From positions 1,088,129-1,152,128 of the forward strand of contig RDEW01000012.1 of the NCBI GenBank assembly GCA_011109175.1: DNA of 64,000 nt. Reading direction: 5' to 3'. Made by a program: the position numbers and the translations under genes. The notes below the pieces were generated by a model. That model did no database searches, was not told where the DNA came from, and worked only from the letters and a program-made list of their open reading frames with translations. Below, one piece after another: positions 22,868 to 33,859 of the stretch. This DNA is from Dicyema japonicum (lineage: Eukaryota > Dicyemida > Rhombozoa > Dicyemidae). Numbering within the stretch: the stretch's first letter is position 1; every line of letters begins with the position of its first letter.

Positions 22868-24823
22868 TAATTAATTAACCCGAAAAGGGAACACCAAGAA
22901 AGAAGGAGTAATCCAACTAATTAAGTGATCCCGGTACGCCTCAACAGGATCGAGAGGTTTTTCCTGTGTTCCTCCAGAGTACCCACGGCTTTCCTGAATA
23001 AACGACGATCATCTTTCATTAGAGTTTGAAGAGGAGTGGGGTTTTTCCCCAAATTTCGTGTATTTGAAGCCTTCAGCCTTGAATGGAAGAAACGACTTGT
23101 TTCTTGGCCACACAGACAGATGAAGCCGGAACCATTATTTTTGATTGCGGCGAGGTCAAGCATTGGAGGAAAAGATCGGGGGGTAGATTTGTTTGACGTG
23201 CTAGTTTTCCAATTAGTGTATTGATCTTGAGTGAATTTGATATCGAAGCTCCATAGGCCCATGTGGCACAGGCGTACTCAATCGTCGGTTTTAGGAGTTG
23301 ATTGAACACGACGAGGGCGCATTCCTGTGAAGGTTTGGACTTCAAGAGCGGTTTGATATATTAAGTTTCCTGAGACCCTTTGTCATAACGTTCTTCACAT
23401 GTTGAGAAAATGACATCAAAGGGTCAAATGTCACTCCCAGGATAGTTGGACGAGTCTGTAGTGGTAAGGAGTCTCCAAAATGTTCAAATCAAGTGTATGT
23501 TTTTCTTTTCTGTCCGTGGTGAAGATTGTATATGTTGATTTGTCCCTGGATACGGAGAGACGATTCAACTTCAACCAGGCTCCCAGGTCGTCAATATGTG
23601 ACTGAAGCTCTGATTTTGCTGTACCCACGTATTTGTTCCTGCTAGCGATGATTAGGTCGTCAGCATAAGTGAGAAGCATTGAATCTGGTCCTCCAGGGCA
23701 GGGTAAATCGTTGAGGAACAAGTTGAATAATGCCGGAGAGAGGGGCGATCCTTGAGGGACGCCATTTGGTAGGAGACGGGACCTCGATCTTGCGTGGCCT
23801 ATACAGACACGTCCTCTTCTTCCGGAGAGAAAATTGGCTATCCATCTTTTCAAATCCGTCTGAATGGTGGTGTCAAAAACCTTCTTCGTGAGTAATATTC
23901 TCGAGACAGAATCGAACGCCTTCTGGATATCCAGGGAAACCATTATTGTCCGTAGATGGCGTTTCGGTACGTTGAACCCTTCTGATATAAATTGAGACAG
24001 TGAAGTCAAATGTGTCGTAGTTGAACGCTCACATTTGAAACCATGTTGAAAGTGGCAGTCGGGCAAATGGGGTTTAATTTTCCAGAGTACGAGTTTCTCC
24101 ATTAGGCGCGATAATGCGCACGTTAATGAAATTGGACGGTAGGAAGAAGGTAAGGTTTTCGGTTTTCCTGGTTTAAGGATCGGTATTATAAGTGAGTTTT
24201 TCCATTTGCATGGGATGACGTTCATGTTAGAAGACAAATTAAAAATTGACGTAATTGAATTGATTGCAGCATTACCAAGGTGTTTTAACAAAATTCCCGG
24301 ATGCCGTCAGGTCCACACGTAAAAGATCTCTTCATCGATCTTATAGCCTGTGTGACCTCGGCATGCGTAAACAGATTGATCCATGAAGTTGGTTTAGGCA
24401 CTAAATTCCGAAAGTGACAAGAATGGGATTTCGAGAAGTCCTTGTGGCTTATGGATGCGTAATATTTCATTAGGTTGTTAGCTTGCACAGTATTTGGAGC
24501 AGAAAAAGATTCTGATTCATCTGATAAGTTTAGCTTGATTCGACGAATAGTTTTCCATAAAAGACTCGTGGATTTCATATGTCCAATAGATGATAATAGG
24601 CGCTTCCACGCCCTATCTTTCTTTTCTCTGATGAGCTTTGTAATTCTCTGATTTAAGCATTTTATATTTTGCAAATCAGAAGAGGTTTGCAGATGATTCA
24701 TCTTCAGGGAGTTTCTTTGTTTGATGAGGAGACGAGTCTCCGAGTCCAGAGTAGGCTTGTAGGATTTATAAACTGCACGTGGTACAAACAACTTTTCAGC
24801 TTGAAGGATTACATGGTTTACAT
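22868..24823 (-). pseudogene. LINE (Jockey/CR1-like), left arm of the inverted pair, 5'-truncated at the hAT end
   Basis: Minus-strand blocks: a pre-RT region (24823-24285, KSYKP..., ending MKRSFTCGPDGI); RT (24291-23431) with SYRPISLTCALSRLMEK, HGFKCERSTTTHL, motif A SLDIQKAFDSVS, motif B GVPQGSPLSPALFNLF and motif C TYADDLIIA; and a post-RT part with EYACATWAYG. The frame ends EEHRKNLSILLRRTGIT-stop at 22921. The 3' tail reads, on the minus strand, gggatcacttaattagttgg and ends in a taattaattaaataaata stretch near 22868. Two or more frameshifts (about 24290, 23440, 23250) disable it. The endonuclease domain is absent because the copy stops exactly at the hAT terminus. Confidence 0.9.
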
Positions 24824-26858
24824 CAGGGGTTCTCAACCTTTTTTTACTCGTCGACCCCTTGACTAATTTTTTCGACCCCCCTAATATTTAATCGACCCCT
24901 TAAAACTTTTTTATTTAGAACAGACAATTCTAAGTAAAATTAGTTAACTGTCTAAACTGAATTCATTGTTAATAATCAATTCAAACAAAAAAAGTATATA
25001 CTCGATGTTAAGTTAATATCTTAGCATAAATTTATAATAAAAAAATTAAATACCAATGGGATTCCTGTGACTGATGTTTTATTATCAAAGATTCGATATC
25101 TGGCTCTATATGTGTTATTTTTAAACGAAGATCTCCTCTAAGGGACACTTCCAATCTGTTTCGTTATTATTTTTGATTCTATGTAGAATGCTGAATCCGC
25201 ATTCAACACAGTATGATGTAGGAAAATAGAGTAGCAATTGTGCTATTTCTGTCCACAATTTTGGATAACTCTCCTTCACTTTCATAATTTTGCCAAAAAA
25301 TAACAGGTGATTGTGAATCATTATAATATAGTTTTTAATTCTGGATTGAATTTTAACATAATTAATTCCTCTTTAATAATTTCTTTTTGTTCTTCTGGCT
25401 TTGACAAATACGGATTAATCATCCAAGATGGAATTTCTAATTCAAGAATATCTTGGAATCGAAGAATCAAATCTTTTTCTATGCTTAATAAATGTTGCAA
25501 AAAGTTTGTTAATATCTTCATCATCAAATGTTGATTAATTGAGTAGAATTCAGGAATGTTATAAATTTCTTTATTTCCAAGTTATATTTATATAACTTAA
25601 TTTTTTCGATAAACATTTGAATAATTCTTTACAATCTATTAACGTCACATACTTTCCCTGAAGTTCTAATAAAACTTCATTAAATTTTCCAAATAGACAA
25701 TTTTTTTCTTTTCCGATACAATTAAATCTGCTAAAGTTTTATCACCCAGAAGTAAGAAAATTTTACGATTTTGTCAAATAATATTGAAAATCGTTCTAAT
25801 GCATTTTCCTTTGATAACCATCGTACCTATAAAATAAAATTGGAAACTATAACCTCAGTGTGAAGCACAAAACGAACATATGTTTCTTTAGCCTCATAGC
25901 AAAATTTTCTAAAAAGACGGTCATACTTGCTGTTTGCTTTAATTTTGTTATGGTTTTAATAACTATATTTAACGTTTCATGTAGAATTGGCGAAAGAGCT
26001 TTTGAAACAAAATGTTGTGTATGTAGAACGCAATGTATATGAATCACATTTGGACATATTTTTTTCAAATATGCCTCAAATCCTTTATATTTTTCAACCA
26101 TAGACATTGCACCATCTGTGGCACAAAAGACCAAATTTTCATATGGAATCTTCTTGTCATCCAAAAATAATTTGACTACGGAAAAAATAGAAAAATCCAG
26201 TCATATCAGTTTCCAAATATTTGACGGAATAATAAAGCTTCTGTAGGAATAGCATGATCGTCAAAATATCTTAAAGGGTAAGCTTCTAATAAGATTAACC
26301 TGACATATCCCATTAGAATTTATTGGTTGTCACATGTATGACTTTCGTCAATTTGAAGCGAAAAAAAATAGTATTTTTTGTTTCTTTCAATACTATTTTG
26401 TAAAAACTGTCAATCGTTTTTTGTTTACGAAAAGAATCCTTTAATTCTTCAAAATACTCTAATGGTTTATCTTTTTTATCCGAATGTTTTACTCTAAAAT
26501 GATCCAACAATTTGGACGGTTTCATTGCATCATTTGATAACTTGTTACACAGTAAGCAATATGGTCTATTATCAAAAAAAATTTTATAAATCCAAATTCA
26601 AATATTCATTTTTATATTGACGAATTTTTAATGTAGAAGACGACTCATACACAAACAAAAACATGCATGGTAATTTTAAAATTTTAAAGAACAAAGGTTT
26701 ACCACTTTAAAAATAAACTAACTTAATTTAAATTGAAAAAGATTAAATATATTAAATTTATTTTCGACCCCCAAATATTTCATTTTCGACCCCTTACGAT
26801 CGATCTGGATTGATTTTAGACCCCTGGGGGTCGAATCGACCCCAGGTTGAGAACCCTG
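24824..26858 (-). mobile_element. hAT transposon, 2,035 bp, between inverted LINE arms
   Basis: Terminal inverted repeats begin caggggttctcaacct on the left and, complemented, cagggttctcaacct on the right. Subterminal regions are rich in the repeated motif tcgacccc. The ends closely resemble animal hAT-Charlie termini. Flanking 8-mers (gtttacat and atctaaac) are not a direct duplication; they are near inverted repeats because the flanks themselves are inverted LINE copies. Confidence 0.88.
25121..26580 (-). pseudogene. hAT transposase, ZBED5-like, broken
   Basis: Read in pieces on the minus strand. A BED-type zinc finger is at about 26575-26450 (PYCLLCNKLSNDAMKPSKL then DHFRVKH: C-x2-C ... 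H-x4-H). A catalytic-core block at 26164-25850 contains NLVFCATDGAMSM, HIHCVLHTQHFVSKAL and NIVIKTITKLK. The C-terminal dimerisation region is at 25321-25121 (YPKLW ... LLLYFPTSYCVECGFS). The order and motifs are those of ZBED5/SCAND3-type hAT transposases, which excise and insert DNA in the nucleus leaving 8-bp duplications. Several stops and frameshifts break it. Confidence 0.85.
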
Positions 26859-28223
26859 ATCTAAACCATGTAATCCTTCTAGCTGAAAAGTTGTTTGTAC
26901 CACGTGCAGTTTACAAATCCTACAAGCCTAATCTGGACTTGGAGACTCGTCAAACAAAGAAACACCCTGAAGATGAATCATCTGCAAAACCTCTTCTGAT
27001 TTGCAAAATATAAAATCCTTAAATCAGAGAATTACAAAGCTCATCAGAGAAAAGAAAGATAGGGAACCCCCTATTATCATCTATTGGACATATGAAATCC
27101 ACGAGTCTTTTTATGGAAAACTATTCGTCGAATCAAGCTAAACTTATCAGATGAATCAGAATCTTTTTCTGCTCCAAATACTGTGCAAGCTAACAACCTA
27201 ATGAAATATTACTTATCCATAAGCCACAAGGACTTTTCGAAATCCCATTCTAGTCACCTTCGGAATTTAATGCCTGAACCAACTTCGTGGATCAATTTAT
27301 TTACACATGCCGAGGTCACACAGGCTATAAGATCGATGAAGAGATATTATACGTGTGGTCCTGACGGCATTCCGGGAATTTTGCTAAAACACCTTGGTAA
27401 TGTTGCAATCAATTCGATTACGTCAATTTTTTAATTTGTCTTCTAACATGAACGTCATCCCATGCAAATGGAAGAACTCACTTATAATACCCCTCCTAAA
27501 CCAGGAAAACCGAAAACCTTACTTTCTTCCTACCGTCCAATTTCATTAATGTGCACATTAATCGCGACTAATGGAGAAACTTGTACTCTGGAAAATTAAA
27601 CTCCATTTGCCAGACTGCCACTTTCAACATGGTTTCAAACATGAGCGTTCAACTACGACACATTTGACTTCACTGTCTCAATTTATATCAGAAGGGTTCA
27701 ACGTACCGAACCGCCATCTACTGACAATAGTGGTTTCCCTGGATATCCAGAAGGCGTTTGATTCTATCTCGAGAACATTACTCACGAATAAGGTTTTTGA
27801 CACCACCATTCAGACGGATTTGAAAAAATGGATAGCCAATTTTCTCTCCAGAAGAGAGGACGTGTCTGTATAGGCAACGCAAGATCGAGGTCCCGTTTCC
27901 TACCAAATGTCGTCCCTCAAGGATCGCCCCTCTCTCCGGCGTTATTCAACTTATTCCTGAACGATTTACTCTGCCCTGGAGGACCAGATTCAATGCTTCT
28001 TACTTATGCTGACGACCTAATCATTGCTAACAGGAACAAATACGTGGGTACAGCAAAATCAGAGCTTCAGTCACATATTGACGACCTGGGAGGCTGGTTG
28101 AAGTTGAATCGTCTCTCCATATCCAGGGATAAATCAACGTATACAATCTTTACCACGGACAGAAAAGAAAAACATACACTGGATTCGAACACTTATGGAG
28201 ACTCCTTACCACTACAGATTCGT
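26859..28223 (+). pseudogene. LINE (Jockey/CR1-like), right arm of the inverted pair
   Basis: The plus-strand counterpart of the left arm, starting at the same LINE position next to the other hAT end (left begins atgtaaaccatgtaatcc on its own strand, right atctaaaccatgtaatcc). Blocks include MKRYYTCGPDGIPGILLKHL (27334 onward), LHLPDCHFQHGF, SLDIQKAFDSISR, VVPQGSPLSPALFNLF and TYADDLIIAN. It differs from the left arm by scattered substitutions and small indels (for example a deletion near 26952), so the copies are not recent. Homology stops near 28223 (actacagattcgt), about 45 bp before the RPC6 exons. The LINE 3' end is missing. Confidence 0.88.
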
Positions 28224-28267
28224 AAAAACTTACCACTTTCGAGAATTGTATCACATTTAACTCACAG

Positions 28268-29293
28268 ATAGAATCATCCGAGTATGTTCTGAACACCCAG
28301 ATGGGATTAGTCATAATGATTTCGAAGGTGTTGTTGGTCAAGACAAACTCACCGACTTTGTATTTGTTATAAACCAGCTCACCTCCGAAGTAGTCATTTA
28401 TTCTATTTTAGGAATTATTGATATCTCAATGACTGGGGGATCTATCCATTACCGACTCAGTAAGAAGGAGGCTCAATCTACATACGAAATCTCCAACACC
28501 GATCAATTGGTCCTAGATATGATCGCCGAAGCACAAGCCACGGGTTGCCTTGTATATAACCAAAGGCTTGACAACACGTGAAATCAAGAATCAGATAAGG
28601 GGTGCCCGCCCACGTGCTGTTCAGCAATCCCTCAAGACCCTAACTGGGAATGGATCCGTGGTTGCCGCGTTTTCGACACAGGTTGCTGGGTTATGCTTAT
28701 AGTAGAAAAGAGAGCGAGTGTACATTCTAAAGGAGCATGAAGTTGAGCAGTCCAATCGGGGGAACATTTTCCGGAATAAAGAGGACGGTAAGGTGAACCA
28801 TCAGTTAGTGGACCTGGTCAAGAAGCTGTGTCTTGAATTTGCTGAGAATAAGTACAAGGAAGTGGTTGTGTTAGTTTGTGACTAAGAATGAGGAAAAAAT
28901 GGCTTCATTTTTCTCCCCCGAGGAGGTGGGACAGTGGATGAGGCAGGAGCACTCAGTGGATCTAACCACGGCTGAGGTTGTGAGGATTCTTGATAATCTA
29001 TTTTACTGTGATATGTTGAGAATTAATGGGGATCCGGGAGAACCCAATCTGAGGTATAGGTTTTTGAAGGAACGCTATAATGTGCGGCCGAGTATATGCC
29101 TTTACTGTGGCTGTGAGGTTGGGTTATTGTTATTGTAGGCGTGTAGGGGATCACTAATGATGCCAGTAAATGCATTCTGCATAAATTTTTTATGTCTTAT
29201 GATGTAATTTGCTTTTCTTTTATGTTGTTTTTATTATTTGACTCTTTTTATGAGGGAATTGTAAGATGGGAGATACTTTATGATAACCAGTGA
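28268..29293 (+). CDS. POLR3F: RNA polymerase III subunit RPC6 (RPC34/POLR3F), 5'-truncated, with tiny introns
   Basis: RPC6 is part of the RPC3-RPC6-RPC7 subcomplex that helps polymerase III open promoters and bind TFIIIB. Five exons (28268-28543, 28566-28681, 28706-28861, 28887-29117, 29147-29293) give, in order, RIIRVCSEHPDGIS (first winged helix), VINQLTSE, GGSIHYRLSKKE, LVLDMIAEAQATGLTTREIK, RPRAVQQSLKTL (second winged helix), RERVYILKE, a middle helix, then FFSPEEVGQWM and EVVRILDNLFYCDM (third winged helix). The C-terminus holds four cysteines (CLYCGCEGITNDASKC), like the iron-sulfur site of animal RPC6. The frame closes at TGA 29293. No start codon is found: the first exon is preceded by an acceptor-like tttaactcacag and then LINE sequence, so roughly the first 15-20 residues are missing. 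An in-frame 24-nt excess (VVIYSILG, about 28390-28413) lies in exon 1. Confidence 0.88.
28544..28565 (+). other. 22-nt intron (RPC6)
   Basis: gttgcc...ccaaag, phase 1, joining AEAQAT-G to LTTREIKNQ; reading through leads to a stop (RLDNT-stop). Confidence 0.92.
28682..28705 (+). other. 24-nt intron (RPC6)
   Basis: gttgct...tagtag, phase 0, joining VVAAFSTQ to KRERVYILKE. The nearer acceptor (21 nt) would leave a stop codon, so the second AG must be used. Confidence 0.9.
28862..28886 (+). other. 25-nt intron (RPC6)
   Basis: gtggttgtg...gactaag, with gactaa as branch-like site directly at the acceptor. Phase 0, joining AENKYKE to NEEKMASFF. Confidence 0.92.
29118..29146 (+). other. 29-nt intron (RPC6)
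   Basis: gttggg...gtgtag, phase 0, joining CLYCGCE to GITNDASKC. A 21-nt alternative (ttgtag) keeps an open frame but loses the conserved last cysteine. Confidence 0.75.
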
Positions 29294-29379
29294 TATACAT
29301 TGAGATAGGTTTCATCAGTTGTACTAGTCAAGGTGGGGTGTATAGTTTCCAACGGACTTTCAGAGTATACGTAGTTGAA

Positions 29380-30484
29380 CCCCCGGGAAGATAAGGATTG
29401 CAGTCGGTTTTGGGATTCCTTAGTTAGGGAGATCCAGTGGCATTCGCGAGATCTTTAGTGCAGGAGGTGATCCGGTTTCTGAGCACTTTGTCTTGATTCA
29501 TGTCCTAATTTAATGACATTTTAATACTGGAACCCATAACACTCTCACTAGGACTCCATTACTGCTTTTGTTCTGATTTGATTATGACCCATTGATGAGT
29601 TATTGGCATATGTCCAGTCCTAGGCGCTGTGCCACCCCGATCCTTAGGCTGTTTTCGTAAAGGAGGGTCCCAGATATGGGCACGAAGAGCCTAGAACCAG
29701 ACTCCATTTCCGCGATACGAGGCCGATTTAATGCTTGCTAGTCGGTGTGATTGGCAAGCAACTCTTCTGGCAAGCATAGTTCGACTGAAATTCAAAGCCC
29801 AACTCTCCCCACAACTTGCTAACTCTATCAAGCTCCGAGTCCAAGGTATGTCCGATTGCGTTACATAAGACCTCTTGGACCAAGCGACTGCAGCTCGCAA
29901 GGGATGAAAAGTAGGAAGGCAATGGGGGATCTTAACGCAATGACCCCATTTCTCGCAGGTATTTGCACATTGTCCAGCTCAGATCATCGAATTTGACATT
30001 CAGTATTGACTCCGCCGATCGTCTCAGAGTCCCATCAGCCGACGATAGTGCTTTCCGGTGTTCAAAACATGGTGAACATTTAAAATTTACATCAACTTCG
30101 ACATGGAAATACATTTCTTGAGCAATAAGAACGACAATGTGGATAAAGATGATACTCTTTTTGTAAAGGCTTCAACTTCATTATCCTTACTGGTAGAGCA
30201 GTTTTCCAGCTCGTCGTTTCCGAGAGGGTAGCCGAGGATGTGTGCCTTGTCCAAGGAGGATGTGCTAAAACATGGAAGTTAGGATCTGATTTCTTGGCAG
30301 GCAGTAGAAATGCTTGGAGATGAGCAGGAAATATTGATCACTTTCGATTTCATAACATTGACACTTAAACCCAATTGGTTTAGAGCTGGAATGGTTGAAG
30401 AAATATCCTGATATACATACTTCAATTCAGTGGGAGTAAAAGCTGGGAAGTCTTCTAGCATTGTCAAGTTCCGCTGGTTCGGTG
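29380..30484 (-). pseudogene. Decayed reverse transcriptase element (copy 2 of the YLDD family)
   Basis: Minus-strand blocks: about 30470-30290 reads MLEDFPAF (where copy 1 has WYLDDAVLE) and STIPALNQLGLSVNV (copy 1 FIPALSEMGLVLNT). ILGYPLG in another frame follows near 30240, then ESILNVKFDDLSW (copy 1 EQIFNVKFDDATW) and HRLASIKSASY near 29740. The 3' region near 29440-29480 matches 1500-1540 of copy 1. The catalytic D-D is altered to ED, and the C-terminal nuclease-like domain is lost or unreadable. Confidence 0.6.
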
Positions 30485-31060
30485 GTGGAGCAGGGTGCTT
30501 CGTTCTCAGTAACTCCAAGACTTCTCGGCACGACTTCAACAGTGATTCGTCACAAGACACTACTAATACAGCTGCGTGAACGTCCCCTTCTATGTTGATA
30601 TTACAATCAACAATATTAATAAAGTGACATAGCCAAAGAATATATTCATCTACAATCCCTCCAAATTGTTTGCTAAAATAACTAATAACTTCTTTTGATG
30701 CTAAGATGCTGACAAAAAAGCCTACATTCATGACTACTTCTGTTCCTTGAATAATCTTGGAAAACACAATTCTCTCTAGCAGATCGGTTCCGAGCGAATG
30801 TTGACCATTGGAGGCTCGTAAGAACTCGCCACTTCCTTCTTCCAATTACTTGCAGTTGACCCTATTTTGTATACATGTGATCAAAAAATAACATTTTCTG
30901 AATCCATTCAAAGGTTACATCCTTATTTTTATAAAACAATTTTATTGAAAACCTCAGTAAGATCTCTATAAAATCTACAACACACACGGCGTTGAAAGGA
31001 ATCTTTAGACGATCTATGGATGATGCCAAACACCCTTCTTTGGTCAAACCAGTCCTTTAA
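30485..31060 (-). pseudogene. Unidentified protein-coding segment, probably cellular
   Basis: Two minus-strand open stretches with good composition: 31047-30880 (KEGCLASSIDRLKIPFNAV, then FIEILLRFSIKLFYKN) and 30845-30485 (LGTDLLERIVFSKIIQGTE, VVMNVGFFVSILASKEV, VHAAVLVVSCDESLLKSCRE). They are helix-rich and amphipathic, suggesting an armadillo/HEAT-like or similar all-helical protein, but I do not recognise it. The second stretch runs without a stop straight into the RT remnant at 30484, so the boundary is a fusion made by insertion or rearrangement. An intron-like join between the two pieces near 30860 was not resolved. Confidence 0.45.
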
Positions 31061-31061
31061 T

Positions 31062-33580
31062 GGGGAAACATCCTATGGGATGACCATCTTCCCTTGAAGA
31101 GGCGAAACCTCTTGCTGGGATCGCCATCTTTCTCTTAATACCATATCAAAGTCCACTTTATTTATTTTAAAACCACAAGACCACCAAGAATAAAGAATTA
31201 ACTCAGTGAAAATTTTACTACATCACAAAAAATGATTTCCATTAATTTCGATTTATTTTCCGTTATCAAAAACAATTAGGTCTGACTTTCGATACTAACG
31301 TTCTGAACAAATGTGAAAAGAAATGCCTAACAGGTCTGTAAAAAATTGGACATCACTCTATACTTAAAACGCTATACTTAACATGTACATTAACCATGGC
31401 CATTTCGAAATCAGAAATCTCCGCAACTCAGAAAAAAGCCATCAAACTGACTGAAAGATTATATACAGGGAAATATCAAATCACCGACGCTTTAAGTTTG
31501 TCCTTCAAATTAGTTCGTCTACCAAAAAATCCTCAACTTCTTGGATCTCCACTGCTCGATGGTCTTTCAAATCAAAGTTTTTTAAATTCTTGGTAGGAGT
31601 GTTTTTTATAATGGTTTCAAGGATTTGAGTGAACGGAACAACAATAGTTAATTATTCAAAAGAAATTCTCAAAGATCATCTTTCTGAGGACTTCCCCGCT
31701 GAATTACATTCTGAACTACACATTAGTTACGATTTGGCAGATTCAAGTTAGTGTAAGACGGACCTTCAATGGGGTGCTGGAGCTCGTGGCGTAGATGTTG
31801 TGCGCATTTCATTCTCAAGTTGAACTTGGTGTGATTCAAGCTGGTCGCTGTGTACCTGTATGTTTGTGGAGAAGGATCTAGTTATGTTTGGTTTTGTTTT
31901 TGAGTATTTGATAAGGGTTACCCGAATTGGTGTTCTAGAAAGAGGGTATGGTTAGTTTTTATTAATTTTGTGTTTCGTTTTACTGTGTTCTTTATAGGAG
32001 GCAAGATAAACGTCTTTCTCTTCAGGAGTGTTTTGATCAATTTCGGAGTCTATCGAAAAAAGTTGCATAAACCCTTCTCGTCTAAATATTTTATTAGATA
32101 TCTCTATTTTGGTTTATTTTGCACTATTCGCAGTAAAATGAAGATGTTCCATATGAGTCTATAGTCCCATCATCGTTCTCAACTGTTTGAACATATTCCT
32201 TTTCATTATGAGAGTATTAGTGTGTGAGTAAAGCTAATAGCTTAAGTCCTTATATGATTAATTAGGATAATGCTTACGTCGTTCTGCATAAATCTGAGGA
32301 AAACCGTCCGTTCTTTAACACTTATCTAAGTCGATTTTTTCTGTAATCGTTTTTTGAAGTGAAATAATTCTTTTAGAGGCAAGAATATAGCTGTGTGATT
32401 CAGTTGCCCAACCAGGATATTAATTAAAACTTAATAAATTTGAAGTAATTAACACAATTTATATCCCTGAAAAATGAACGATTAAGTTAGTTAAATGTTA
32501 AATTTAACTCCGCAAGTTCCAAGTACATTATACTTGTTTTTATTGGCACTGCAGACTGAAATAACATTATTAATTACTTAATTCACATGTCTGTTTTTCT
32601 AAATATATTACTTTAACATATACAATATAATATCTTTGAAAATTGTAACTATTACTTCTTTATATCTATACTAAATATAATATCATACGCCTTAGGATTA
32701 TCGAATGAATCAGTGCAAACGATAACACTATATTATTATTATTAAAAATACTTTTATATAAACAATGTTGGAATAACTTTAAAAAGTTGAATAACACTTA
32801 TTCCTTGAGGAAAGATCTACATTAATTACAAAAAAACTACATTCGAAAGCATTGATAAATTTTCCGCAAATTCGATCGATATGAATTTGAGGGAATACAG
32901 TATTAAAATCTATAATTTAAAAAAATATGTAACATGTCCTTAATGGTAGGTGGAATGTTTTGTTGTCTACAGTTTTTAAACTTTCATCATAATAACACAT
33001 CGACTATGAATATTTAATAATAATTACAAGCATCTAACTTCATTCCCAATAATGAAAAGTTGACATCAGGTTCAAATTAATATTTTGAACAATTAATGCA
33101 CTACATAAAATCAGGTAGGCCAGTTATCGAATATGTACAATTAATCCAATATCTTAATAATTTATATTTAATACAGAGTTTTATATTATTAATTCGTTTT
33201 TGCATAAATTCTGTGATGTCAAAATATCGAATGACAAGTTTAACACGAAAAAGTGAACATCTATAAGATTAAATACCAAAATAATGAATATACGATAACC
33301 ACAAGAAATAAAAATTACTACATGAAATACAGTCGTCATAATTAATAATAATTTTATTAAATAAAGTGTTGGATTAAAAAATAAAATTAAAAAATAATTT
33401 AATTAAATTCACACAATTACATGGTTTTCCGATTTGTTTAATAATTTTACCATAAAATTTAATAAATTTGTCAAAAATGTCTAATAACTTTGCCTTAATG
33501 TTTAGTAACTTTATCAAAATTTAAAAATTGTGTCAAAAAGTTTAATACTTTTGAATAATGTTTAATTATAGGTCAATTTG
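31062..33580. other. Mostly AT-rich; possible RT scrap and a dispersed repeat
   Basis: At 31270-31600 the plus strand reads KQLGLTFDTNVLN and later ISATQKKAIKLTER, perhaps a retroelement fragment. The segment 32930-33560 matches 43190-43700 in the same orientation with many differences (for example tctaataactttgcc in both). No gene was seen otherwise. Confidence 0.4.
32930..33560 (+). repeat. Dispersed repeat, second copy at 43190-43700
   Basis: Shared ordered landmarks: a ttgtctacag/ttgtttacag block, aaaataatttaattaaattcac, then several tttaataatttt-like phrases and taataactttgcc. Non-coding and AT-rich; likely an old non-autonomous element or duplication. Confidence 0.6.
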
Positions 33581-33589
33581 CGCAAAAAT

Positions 33590-33775
33590 AAAATTTTAAG
33601 TGAATCTGAAGAGAGGCTACGCACATTGACACTTCAGAAGTTGACTCACAATAACCAATTCTTTTGTTGTCTATCTGGAAGCTGCTCTTCGTAATCTGGG
33701 ATCTAAAAATTGTCCTATCTTTATCTAGGAACTAAGATATGCGGATGACCTGGATTTTGTTTTAGAAGAATGATG
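33590..33775 (+). pseudogene. RTE-type reverse transcriptase fragment
   Basis: Plus-strand text VYLEAALRNLGSKN is followed after one stop by ELRYADDLDFVLEE. This aligns with IYLESALQDLRKYY and VYADDVDFILTD in the RTE-like LINE at 40 kb. Only the region around the catalytic YADD box remains. Confidence 0.6.
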
Positions 33776-33784
33776 ATAGCTAAT

Positions 33785-33855
33785 TCTTTATTAGACAAGA
33801 GTACTGCAGGGTAAATGAAATTATTTTTTTCAGACAAGAGTACTGCAAGGTAATT
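33785..33855 (+). repeat. Short tandem duplication, about 44-bp unit
   Basis: The phrase agacaagagtactgca followed by ggta occurs twice, near 33795 and 33835, directly after the RT fragment. Confidence 0.6.
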
Positions 33856-33859
33856 TAAT

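Noticed and set aside
22921-24866. Plus-strand frames opposite the LINE
   Set aside because: Shadows of the minus-strand RT, without own motifs.
24816-26866. Target-site duplication around the 2.0 kb hAT
   Set aside because: The flanking 8-mers are inverted, not direct, because the flanks are inverted LINE copies.
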